DNA of 48,521 nucleotides from Candidatus Thalassarchaeaceae archaeon (GTDB taxonomy: Archaea > Thermoplasmatota > Poseidoniia > Poseidoniales > Thalassarchaeaceae): contig JASLKH010000056.1 in the NCBI GenBank assembly GCA_030747675.1, forward strand, positions 1-48,521. The letters run 5' to 3'. Both the position numbers and the translations under genes were made by a program. Shown piece after piece: positions 40,331-48,521 of this stretch (position 1 is its first letter; the number at the start of each line of letters is the position of its first letter). The notes under the pieces were generated by a model, which made no database searches, had not been told where the DNA came from, and was given only the letters and a program-made list of their open reading frames with translations.

Positions 40331-41186
40331 ACAGGTTTTACCTCCAACTCAAGAGAGTTACAGAGCCCAAGTTACGAGATTAAATTTAATTCTTGACGAG
40401 CACATTAGAATGGTCCAAGAATCAATTGTAGACAAAGATGCTAGGGATGCTAGGAAGAGTATTCAGCAAGCGCGTTTAGACATTGATAACCTACGTTTGC
40501 AAGTCGGTAGAATGCATCGGGCGATTGGAATGTTGCACACACTTATGCGAGACCGCTCAACAACTGAAACTGAATTGGTTGACATATTGTTGACAATGAA
40601 AACAGCTGAAACCCTAATCATGCGAGGTGCCTTTGATGAATCTGCATTACAACTCGAACGACTAGCAGAACATCTATTGGCAAACAGTGCTGCTTTGAAT
40701 CCCTTTATTTTCTATGAATTTTGGATGGGAGTTGAAGCAAGGTGGAGTTCAGATTCAGAAAGTGGAAATTTATTGGTGAGGATAGAAAACACAAGCGAAA
40801 ACATCATTCCTGGATTCAATATTAAAGCCCCAGTTCCTCCAAATTGGAGAGCATCCCCAGACTCTCAATTTACAGGCACATTGAATCCTGGAGACATTTC
40901 GGATTTGGCATTTGAAATAACCCCGTCTGCAATGGCAGCAATTAGAGAAGTAGGCGCCCCAGGGAGCCTCCAAAAAAGTCTAACAATACAAACAGGATAT
41001 ACACTTTCAAACCATGGACTAACCATGGATTGTAGAGTAAAAAATACATCACAAGAGACCCTATATGACACATTATTAATGCCTTGGATTCCACCTGGTT
41101 GGAAAACACCTTCATGGCCATTTATCCGTAATTTAGATCCGAGTTCCACCGAATTGGTATCAATTTCATTGGAGTTGATCAATTGA
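40323..41186 (+). CDS. Cytoplasmic-looking protein: N-terminal coiled coil, C-terminal beta-sandwich (track ORF begins 40296)
   Basis: MSEQVLPPTQESYRAQVTRLNLILDEHIRM...; 8-bp overlap with upstream gene; no TM. Confidence 0.65.
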   Translation: MSEQVLPPTQESYRAQVTRLNLILDEHIRMVQESIVDKDARDARKSIQQARLDIDNLRLQVGRMHRAIGMLHTLMRDRSTTETELVDILLTMKTAETLIMRGAFDESALQLERLAEHLLANSAALNPFIFYEFWMGVEARWSSDSESGNLLVRIENTSENIIPGFNIKAPVPPNWRASPDSQFTGTLNPGDISDLAFEITPSAMAAIREVGAPGSLQKSLTIQTGYTLSNHGLTMDCRVKNTSQETLYDTLLMPWIPPGWKTPSWPFIRNLDPSSTELVSISLELIN

Positions 41187-41224
41187 TAATTTGGTTGGGG
41201 CAGGATAGGGCTTGTGGGACTACA

Positions 41225-41263
41225 ATAATATACCTCATGGGACCTAATTGAAAACACAAGGAG
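41225..41263 (+). promoter_or_regulatory. Archaellin promoter/RBS candidate: TATA-like aataatata and SD aaggag
   Basis: aataatata near 41225; aaggag at 41258-41263 with 8-nt spacing to ATG 41272. Confidence 0.55.
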
Positions 41264-41271
41264 TTGAGTAA

Positions 41272-41850
41272 ATGAGACAAAAAGAACAAGCCCTGAAAGA
41301 GAATGGAATGGCCGCGATCGGAATCGGTGCAATGATCATATTCATTGCCCTGATTTTAGTAGCCGCAGTAGCATCGACAATTATCATCAAAACAGCTGAA
41401 GAACTTCAACAGAGAGCTGAAGCAACCGGCGACGATACACGTGACGAAATTAGTGGTAAAATCCAACTGGTTGGCGCATATGTTAGTGATGATAACGCTG
41501 CAGGAAACGCTGCAGATGAAATCACACTAATCGTGCAACTCAGTGCCGGTTCAGATACAACACTTCTTTCTAATATGGATTGGTTCATCGTTTGTGATGG
41601 TGGTGCAGGTACTTCAGATGTCAACACCGATGACTTTGACGGCGTTGCAACTGATCTTGACGGTACACTACTCACGGTCGGTTCGTCAGTCAATGCCGGT
41701 GAAACATTCCTAGTTCCAATTGACACCTCAACAAACTGTCAACCCGGTGTTGGTGACGAACAAGAACTTCGTGTAATCATCGATGGTGGTGGCGAAACTT
41801 ACGCCCAACTACATTACAATAGCGTAGACAACGGCGACACAATCGTCTGA
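41272..41850 (+). CDS. flaB: Archaellin
   Basis: KENGMAAIGIGAMIIFIALILVAAVASTIIIKTAEELQQRAEATGDDTRDEISGKI matches class III signal peptide/archaellin N-terminus. Confidence 0.93.
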   Translation: MRQKEQALKENGMAAIGIGAMIIFIALILVAAVASTIIIKTAEELQQRAEATGDDTRDEISGKIQLVGAYVSDDNAAGNAADEITLIVQLSAGSDTTLLSNMDWFIVCDGGAGTSDVNTDDFDGVATDLDGTLLTVGSSVNAGETFLVPIDTSTNCQPGVGDEQELRVIIDGGGETYAQLHYNSVDNGDTIV

Positions 41851-41865
41851 GCACATCATTCTCCT

Positions 41866-41885
41866 CCCCCTGTTTATTCAGGGGG
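41866..41885 (+). terminator. Intercistronic hairpin ccccctg-tttatt-caggggg after archaellin
   Basis: Perfect 7-bp stem, 6-nt loop, 16 nt after the stop codon. Confidence 0.65.
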
Positions 41886-41900
41886 TGTGAGATATGTAGA

Positions 41901-42722
41901 GTGGATAGTATGGGTATATTCAGCAAACTTTTCGGCGGGAAATCCGAAACAGAACTCGTTGAGTCTGAATCATCTCGTCGATTAGAGGCATTGTCAGGAC
42001 ATTACATAGATTCAACTTTAATTCCCGATGAAGCAGTCCCCATCGAAGAGGACGCTTGGACATTAGCACCATCTCCTACTCGTGCAAGAGTGGGTACAAC
42101 TGGCGCAGAACCAATGATTAAAGAGGAACCAGCACCCCAAGGGGTTGCTGCAATTGACACAAAAGAGATTGAACAAAAAATGGACAACCGCTTCGATAGA
42201 ATAGAAGCGACCATGGCAATGATGGATGCCAGATTAACCCAGATTCGTGAAACTACAGAAACATCCCACATATTGCCTACAGACACATTAGTTACTGCAG
42301 AAGAAGACTCAGAAGAAGACTCAGAAGGGCAACAATCTGACTCAGACGAGGGAGAATCGACATCCATCAGTCAAACAGTGAGTCTATTGGATTTGTATGA
42401 AGACCGAGTGGCAGACCTCAATCCCTTTCTTGAACGAAGACCAGGTGATCAAGATGCAGGACTATCGGTAACTACGAGCGAAATTGCCGCGTTATTATTG
42501 GATAATTTGTCTGGACCAGCCACCACTACATTTCTTGTCAAAGCGAAGGAAAGTGGAACAATTAGTGCCGCTGAAACCAAAGAATTGGGAGGCCTCATCC
42601 AACTCGCCGATCCCGCCGTTAACAACAACGGTGGTGAGCATTTACCACATAGAGAATTACTAATGTTCAATGCAATGATTGAAGCTTGGCGCGTTGCTAA
42701 AACCAATGATGAGGGGGCCTGA
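41901..42722 (+). CDS. Archaellum FlaC/D/E-like protein (start likely ATG 41910)
   Basis: MGIFSKLFGGKSE; C-terminal GLSVTTSEIAALLLDNLSGPATTTFLVKAKESGTISAAETKEL; position in cluster. Confidence 0.65.
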   Translation: MDSMGIFSKLFGGKSETELVESESSRRLEALSGHYIDSTLIPDEAVPIEEDAWTLAPSPTRARVGTTGAEPMIKEEPAPQGVAAIDTKEIEQKMDNRFDRIEATMAMMDARLTQIRETTETSHILPTDTLVTAEEDSEEDSEGQQSDSDEGESTSISQTVSLLDLYEDRVADLNPFLERRPGDQDAGLSVTTSEIAALLLDNLSGPATTTFLVKAKESGTISAAETKELGGLIQLADPAVNNNGGEHLPHRELLMFNAMIEAWRVAKTNDEGA

Positions 42723-42725
42723 AAT

Positions 42726-43127
42726 GTGGGTGGCTCCGTTAGTATCGCAGCATTGATTGTTGGAACCACTCTGCTAGGGATTTTTGCCCTAGCGTCACTA
42801 TCACTTTCAGAAAGTACAAAACAGGCAGCGGAAGCAGGAAGCGAGTCAATCCATGAACCTGAAATTAGATTGATTAATGCTTCAGAGAGTAGTGGTATTG
42901 TGAATGTAAATATCACAAACACAGGGTCTGAAACAATTTCTTTCGATCACCTTTGGCTCAGCATTGATGGGGATGCCCCCATTCGTACAAGCAGCCATTA
43001 CAACCTCACTCTGTCTTTATTCCCTGGTGAAACTCAACATCTTACACTGACTGGAACAGGAGCCAACTCCCCTTCTAGAATTTCAGCAGCTTGTTTCGGG
43101 GCCCATTCAGCGGTTGCATTCACATGA
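42726..43127 (+). CDS. flaF: Archaellum protein FlaF
   Basis: N-terminal TM (SIAALIVGTTLLGIFALASLSL), beta-rich remainder, position before FlaG. Confidence 0.75.
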   Translation: MGGSVSIAALIVGTTLLGIFALASLSLSESTKQAAEAGSESIHEPEIRLINASESSGIVNVNITNTGSETISFDHLWLSIDGDAPIRTSSHYNLTLSLFPGETQHLTLTGTGANSPSRISAACFGAHSAVAFT

Positions 43128-43133
43128 GGTGTT

Positions 43134-43622
43134 ATGATGGCTGATGGTGGTGCCAGTGAATTGGTGATGTTGGTAACGGGTTTACTGACGGCAGGAATTG
43201 TTGCGAGTTTACTAGTAGCATCATGGGGTAGTTTAGCAGAGATTGTTGGCGATACTCAAACCCAAATCCAAGTCGACTCCAAGACCCGGGCATCATTAGC
43301 CAGTGACCCAATGCAGATTGCATGGGATCAGGCGACATGCAATCTCACAATCCATATCCAAAATTCAGGGGAACTCCGCTTGAAGATGGATAATATTGGT
43401 GCAATCGTCAATGGGACACCAACATCTGTTTCAGGTTCCCAATTAATTGGTTCTGCAATTGCATGGACAAGTGGTGAAGTAGCAGAATTCTATCTATGCC
43501 CTACAGGTTTGAATTTGGCAACAGGACAGGAGACACCCTTGATTATCATTGTTCAAAGTGAGGAATATAGTGGAGATATTTCCGGCAAGCATTCCTTTTC
43601 AGAGGTGATTAGAATTGCCTGA
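43134..43622 (+). CDS. flaG: Archaellum protein FlaG
   Basis: ELVMLVTGLLTAGIVASLLVASWG TM followed by beta-rich domain; position between FlaF and FlaH. Confidence 0.8.
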   Translation: MMADGGASELVMLVTGLLTAGIVASLLVASWGSLAEIVGDTQTQIQVDSKTRASLASDPMQIAWDQATCNLTIHIQNSGELRLKMDNIGAIVNGTPTSVSGSQLIGSAIAWTSGEVAEFYLCPTGLNLATGQETPLIIIVQSEEYSGDISGKHSFSEVIRIA

Positions 43623-44310
43623 AGATATTGGTTTTGATTTTGAGTTAGAAACGGATAGCCTTTCGGATAGTTTGGGAAGATATCTCCCAAGAAGATCATT
43701 GTATGTGGTATCAGGAGCAATTGGTGCCGGTAAGAGTTTAATTTCTCAGCGATTAGCTTACGGTTTAGTTGCACATGGTGCGAAGTTGGCTTTAGTTACA
43801 ACCGAACTAACAACCAGAGGATGGCTTGAACAAGTAGCCAGCCTTGGATACCCACTAAGCGACGCAGCTGAATCCGGACAATTCACATTATTATCCCGAT
43901 TTGGAGTTATTTCCGACGAAGTTGAAGAGCAAGTGGGAATCGAAGAAATACTCGAGTCAAAACCCCTTCAATCTGCGGATATTTCAATCATAGATTGCGC
44001 CTCAACAATCTTACAAAACTCAGAAGTATCAGCAGATGAATTACTGAGTAAGTTACGAAACTTTTGTTCGAAGAACCGGTCATTGATGTTACTCATAGAC
44101 CCCGATGAAATGGCCCCTGAAGTCACGCGTGCTTTGACATCATCAGCCGAAGTAGTCATTGAAATGAGAACTTCTGAAATCGGAGGGGGGTTGAATCGCA
44201 CAGTCGCAGTCACCCGATTCCTTCGTGCTGCAGGCCCAGTCCAACCTCGCATCGGCTGGAGAGTAGAACCAGGGATGGGCTTCATCGTAGACATCACTGC
44301 GGTCAGTTAG
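43615..44310 (+). CDS. flaH: Archaellum ATPase-like protein FlaH (TTG start)
   Basis: VVSGAIGAGKSLISQRLAYGL Walker A; ISIIDCAS Walker B; KLALVTTELTTRGWLEQ. Confidence 0.88.
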   Translation: MPEDIGFDFELETDSLSDSLGRYLPRRSLYVVSGAIGAGKSLISQRLAYGLVAHGAKLALVTTELTTRGWLEQVASLGYPLSDAAESGQFTLLSRFGVISDEVEEQVGIEEILESKPLQSADISIIDCASTILQNSEVSADELLSKLRNFCSKNRSLMLLIDPDEMAPEVTRALTSSAEVVIEMRTSEIGGGLNRTVAVTRFLRAAGPVQPRIGWRVEPGMGFIVDITAVS

Positions 44311-44320
44311 GGTGAGATAA

Positions 44321-46048
44321 ATGGAAGTCGAGGAAGAGGGCGAAGACGGCATATTTGCCAGAGGCGATCTTGACGGAGTTATGAATCGGTATGATCACGT
44401 ACGAACATGGGTTGAGGATTTTGAAGGGAAGCATGGGGCACGCCCATTCTATTATGGAGATCTAGATAGGGATGCAAGAAAGGATCCAATCAATTTAATC
44501 TATCATCTAAGGGGCCCATTATTCGCTCATGTTTACCGGCCACCCGATGACCAAGAGGGTGCAGGAAGCACCCTTTGGTTTGCGATCGAACCACATTTGA
44601 CCGAAGAAGAGGAAAATATGAAGCAAGAAATTGTTGAAAGGTTACTGAGAGAGGCCCCTAGTGCCCCATCATTCTCCTCAGATGCCGAATTTGAATCGAT
44701 GCTTGAAGGCATGATTGCCAAACATACCATAGTTTCAAGCGAATCAGCATCACTCACGGATGCTACAACATCAGTTCGCAGATTTTTGGGTTTTGGTGAA
44801 CCAAAAATTTCTGTAAATGAAAAGCAGTTAGAGCGTCTGACTTACACAATTATCCGCGATCTTGTTCGATCAGGTCCTTTAGAGTCCCTTCTCTCAGATG
44901 AAATGCTTGAAGATATTCACGCAATCGGTTTGAGATATATCAGCATGGATCACAAAGTGTTTGGAATGGTAACATCAAATATACGATTTCGAGATAGAGA
45001 AATGCTTGAAAGATATCTCCGAGCAATGTCGGAACGAATTGGACGACCTGTGTCCGACAGTAAACCAATTATCGATGGGGCACTTTTGGATGGTAGCAGA
45101 ATCAATATTGTTTATTCCGATGACGTATCGATGTTGGGATCCTCTTTTACCATTCGTAAATTCGCAGAAGAGACAATTTCAATCACTCAATTGATTCAAT
45201 GGGGAACAATGTCTGCAGAAGTTGCTGCATATGTGTGGCTGTGCTTGGAGAACGGAATGTCCTTACTGGTGTCTGGAGAGACAGCATCTGGTAAAACAAC
45301 CACTTTGAATGCCATTCTCCCTTTCATTGACCACAATGTCAAAATTTACTCGGCTGAAGACACACCTGAAGTTAAAGTTCGACATAGATTATGGCAACGT
45401 TTAGTGACGAGAGATTCAAAAAACGAGGACTCCCGAGTAGAAATGTTCGATCTCCTGAAAGCAGCTTTGAGAAGTCGACCCAGATACATCATTATTGGTG
45501 AGATTCGAGGAGCAGAAGGCGCCACAGCATTCCAAGCGATGCAAACAGGTCACCCAGTGATAGCTACTTTCCACGCATCATCAATTGTGAAAATGATTCA
45601 ACGTTTCACTGGCGACCCCATCAATGTACCAATGAGATTCTTTGACAATCTAAACTTTGCAATTTTCCAAGAAGTGGTTGAAGCACCAGGTGGAGGAATT
45701 GCTCGTAGAATTACTGGAATTGATGAGGTGATTGGTTACAACAAGCATGCAGACGGTGTCCTAACCAGAGGCATGTTTGACTGGGACCCAGTTAGAGATA
45801 AGCACTATTTCCGTGGGATGTTCCAATCACATTTGATGGAAAATAAGATGGCTGCTTTGATGGGATTCGAGAATAAGCGTGATATTTACGAAGAGATGGC
45901 AAGAAGAAAAGAAGCCCTCCAAAGAATGGTTGATCGCAACCTTACTCACTATGATGATGTGTTCGATTTGCTTGATGTTTATTACCAGCAGGATTGGGAA
46001 GCCTTCTCCAAGGCAATCGATATTTGGACACCAATTGGAAGCGAATGA
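44321..46048 (+). CDS. flaI: Archaellum motor/assembly ATPase FlaI
   Basis: SLLVSGETASGKTTTLNAIL; IIIGEIRGAEGATAFQAMQTGHPVIATFHA. Confidence 0.95.
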   Translation: MEVEEEGEDGIFARGDLDGVMNRYDHVRTWVEDFEGKHGARPFYYGDLDRDARKDPINLIYHLRGPLFAHVYRPPDDQEGAGSTLWFAIEPHLTEEEENMKQEIVERLLREAPSAPSFSSDAEFESMLEGMIAKHTIVSSESASLTDATTSVRRFLGFGEPKISVNEKQLERLTYTIIRDLVRSGPLESLLSDEMLEDIHAIGLRYISMDHKVFGMVTSNIRFRDREMLERYLRAMSERIGRPVSDSKPIIDGALLDGSRINIVYSDDVSMLGSSFTIRKFAEETISITQLIQWGTMSAEVAAYVWLCLENGMSLLVSGETASGKTTTLNAILPFIDHNVKIYSAEDTPEVKVRHRLWQRLVTRDSKNEDSRVEMFDLLKAALRSRPRYIIIGEIRGAEGATAFQAMQTGHPVIATFHASSIVKMIQRFTGDPINVPMRFFDNLNFAIFQEVVEAPGGGIARRITGIDEVIGYNKHADGVLTRGMFDWDPVRDKHYFRGMFQSHLMENKMAALMGFENKRDIYEEMARRKEALQRMVDRNLTHYDDVFDLLDVYYQQDWEAFSKAIDIWTPIGSE

Positions 46049-47850
46049 GGGATTATATGAAACGTCTCCCATTATACAAAATCGCAATTAAAAGGTTAGA
46101 AATGCCAATTAGCACATATCTACTAACTTATGTCTTGCCTGCTGGGATGACTGGCCTTCTTCTTTCCCTTTTTCTTTTCTTTACATTAGGCTCAATGTTC
46201 GTCGGGGCTTCAGGAATATTCCTGCTGGTAATGTTCCCAACACTTGCTCTTACAGCAACTTTAGTTTGGCCCCTAATTCAAGCCGCCCGGCACGCGGTTT
46301 TGATTGAGAAAGAAATGCACATGTTCATCACTCGAATGGGAATTCTGAGTATAGGCGAAGTGAACGCACAATCGATGTTCGATATTTTACGACAAATGGG
46401 CGATTATGGGGCACTTGCAGAAGAAGTAAAATCCATTGAAACTCTTGTTGAAAAATGGCACACTAGCCTTCCGGAGGCCGCCCGGATTATTGGGCGCCAG
46501 AGCGCCTCCCCAATTTGGGGTGATTTTTTGGATCGAATGGCCTTTTCAGTAGAAGCAGGCCAACCAATTGATGAATTCATGAAGGCTGAGCAAAAGACAT
46601 TTGCAAAGGAATTTGACACACTTTATGATACAAGATTAGAATCCATTGACATGCTTAAGGAAATTTATATCTCATTAACAACAACTGGAATATTTGCAAT
46701 TGTAGTTTCGGGTATTCACTTGGTATTGTTCGTTACAGATGATTACGGCTCCTCGATTATTGGTATTATGACACGGATTAGATGGGTTTTATTGGCAGCA
46801 GTAGTATTCGTCTCTATTCAAGTTGCAATGTTAGCCGCATTCAGGGCAATAGTGCCCGACGACCCAATTTTTGGGCGACATGACTTTGATACAGAATACA
46901 TCTCGACATTACGACAAATGTGGGTTGCTGCAGGGAGTGCAGCATTACCCATTCTTATTTCTGCAATAGCAGTAATTGTGCTGTATTTTGAAACAATATC
47001 GAAATCTTGGGATCAGTATGGATTAGTTCTTGCAGCCTTAATTTTCACACCATTTTTGATTCCAGGTATTACAGCATCTCGTGAAGAAAAGGGAGTAGTC
47101 CGAAGAGACGATTCTTACCCAGGTTTCATTCGTGCATTAGGGGGAACAGCACAAGCTAGGGCAGCAGAACCTTCGGCCACAATCAAGGCATTGCGAGGTA
47201 TTGATTTCGGCTCTTTGAACCAACCAATAGCAGGATTAGAAAGTCGGTTGATGCTTAGAATTGATTCGGAACGCAGTTGGGATTGGTTCTCTGCAGAAGT
47301 GAATTCTGCTATGGTTTCAAGATTCAACAGAATTTATCTTGAGGGTGCTCAGTCAAGTGGTGAACCTGCTGCAGTTGCAGATTTGGTCAGTCAAAATACG
47401 ACAAACCTCCTCTCACTTCGTCGTCGAAGATCACTATCGGCTAGTACGATGCGAGGAGTTGCGTATGGACTTTTAGTGGCAACAATAGTTTCATTCAATA
47501 TTGCAATCGCAGTAGTCTTCCGCCTTGGAACCGACGTTGCTGGTGTGGCCCAAGGAATGGGCGACATGGACTTCGGCGAAATCACATCAAATGCAGGAGG
47601 TCTTGGTTTACCAGTTCTTGAAGAATCTGGTGCAGTTGAACAAAATATTGTTTTGTTCAAAATAATTACATCGATTTTGATTATATTGATGGTTTTGATT
47701 TTATCAGCAATTGCAACAAGACTTAGAGGAGGTGGCATTTCATTAGCCTTGGGTCAAATAGCCACGATGATGTGGATTGCTGCAATTGCAAGTTGGCTTA
47801 CAGTATCCCTTTTGGATGCTACTTTAGGTGCATTTTTCGCTTCTGGATAA
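46045..47850 (+). CDS. flaJ: Archaellum platform membrane protein FlaJ
   Basis: MRDYMKRLPLYKIAIKRLEMPISTYLL...; multiple TM; 4-bp ATGA overlap with flaI; two T2SF-like halves. Confidence 0.9.
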   Translation: MRDYMKRLPLYKIAIKRLEMPISTYLLTYVLPAGMTGLLLSLFLFFTLGSMFVGASGIFLLVMFPTLALTATLVWPLIQAARHAVLIEKEMHMFITRMGILSIGEVNAQSMFDILRQMGDYGALAEEVKSIETLVEKWHTSLPEAARIIGRQSASPIWGDFLDRMAFSVEAGQPIDEFMKAEQKTFAKEFDTLYDTRLESIDMLKEIYISLTTTGIFAIVVSGIHLVLFVTDDYGSSIIGIMTRIRWVLLAAVVFVSIQVAMLAAFRAIVPDDPIFGRHDFDTEYISTLRQMWVAAGSAALPILISAIAVIVLYFETISKSWDQYGLVLAALIFTPFLIPGITASREEKGVVRRDDSYPGFIRALGGTAQARAAEPSATIKALRGIDFGSLNQPIAGLESRLMLRIDSERSWDWFSAEVNSAMVSRFNRIYLEGAQSSGEPAAVADLVSQNTTNLLSLRRRRSLSASTMRGVAYGLLVATIVSFNIAIAVVFRLGTDVAGVAQGMGDMDFGEITSNAGGLGLPVLEESGAVEQNIVLFKIITSILIILMVLILSAIATRLRGGGISLALGQIATMMWIAAIASWLTVSLLDATLGAFFASG

Positions 47851-47904
47851 AATCACAACTGATTTGAATGATTCCCTCGCCCGACAATCTAAGGAGGAGT
47901 GCCT

Positions 47905-48521
47905 ATGTCGCAAATTACCGATGAACTTTCAAGAGTGAGTGATTGGGCAAATGACCTTCCGTATTATGGAAAAATAGGCCTTTGTTTTGGCTTAAGTATC
48001 CTTGCCCTCTCTTTTACCAAATACATCGTTATCAAGAAACTAGGTGATTTAGTAAACAAAACTGAAATCGGGTGGGACAATGATTTGTTCAGACCCATAT
48101 CGATTAGAGCTCTAGCATTTGTCCTCCTTTTCTGTGTGAATGCATCACTAGCATGGATTGACCCTACAAGACTAGAATCCATCATACATTTACTGAATAT
48201 TTTGTATATTTTCATTCTAACCAGCATGCTTAGCATTACAGTGGGCGTCATAATTCACCCCATTCTAGCATACTTTCATTCTGTTGAAACTGGAGTTGCA
48301 GTTACTGGTAGGAACATATTCTTACAGGGCTTTTTGCAACTTATCATTTGGATTGTCGGATTCTTCCTCATTATGAATGAAACAAATGTCGACCTCGGCG
48401 GTTTGTTGGCATCATTTGCAGTATTCTCCCTGATTGTCGGTATAGCATTACAACAAACTCTTGGTAACATCCTTAATTCCTTCATGTTGGCTATGGATCG
48501 CCCATTCGATGTAGGGGATCG
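47905..48521 (+). CDS. MscS-family mechanosensitive channel, 3' truncated by window edge
   Basis: Manual translation: MSQITDELSRVSDWANDLPYYGKIGL...VDLGGLLASFAVFSLIVGIALQQTLGNILNSFMLAMDRPFDVGD; SD aaggagg upstream. Confidence 0.87.
   Translation, partial: MSQITDELSRVSDWANDLPYYGKIGLCFGLSILALSFTKYIVIKKLGDLVNKTEIGWDNDLFRPISIRALAFVLLFCVNASLAWIDPTRLESIIHLLNILYIFILTSMLSITVGVIIHPILAYFHSVETGVAVTGRNIFLQGFLQLIIWIVGFFLIMNETNVDLGGLLASFAVFSLIVGIALQQTLGNILNSFMLAMDRPFDVGD

Noticed and set aside
40865-41332. 155-aa - strand ORF spanning the archaellin promoter
   Set aside because: Antisense overlap with two well-supported genes; no coding signature.

Overview
Archaeal genomic window. Gene content, compactness and domain mix suggest a marine Euryarchaeota / Candidatus Poseidoniales (MGII)-like genome; this taxonomic placement is inference. 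From left to right: a 3'-truncated secreted subtilisin-like (S8) protease (- strand); ribosomal protein LX/L18Ae; a SAP-domain membrane protein; a DUF454-like membrane protein; purN; a mobA-like gene with two unknown genes; an AT-rich intergenic region with a long inverted repeat and a 19-bp direct repeat; a TerB-like gene; a hairpin-rich leader and archaeal dnaG; a block of large uncharacterised proteins (Pro-rich membrane protein, 847-aa helical protein, 904-aa TPR protein); housekeeping genes (thioredoxin-like, methyltransferase, Lrp/AsnC, enolase, aminotransferase, tRNA-Cys, PLP decarboxylase, RlmH-like, cobalamin adenosyltransferase, NUDIX, DHH); a 1118-aa helical-repeat protein ending in a PIN-like nuclease domain; and from ~30.0 kb to 47.85 kb one co-directional, near-gapless cluster. 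That cluster joins a putative regulator, two DUF2135/YfaP-like proteins (three domain copies, one protein with about ten copies of an unfamiliar helical repeat), a TerB-like protein, a 1594-aa surface/membrane protein and a coiled-coil/beta-sandwich protein to a canonical archaellum core (archaellin, FlaC/D/E-like, FlaF, FlaG, FlaH, FlaI, FlaJ), followed by a truncated MscS channel gene. The best candidate for something undescribed is this ~11-kb module upstream of the archaellum core. The PIN-fusion protein is second. No database searches or folding calculations were run; family calls come from reading the translations.
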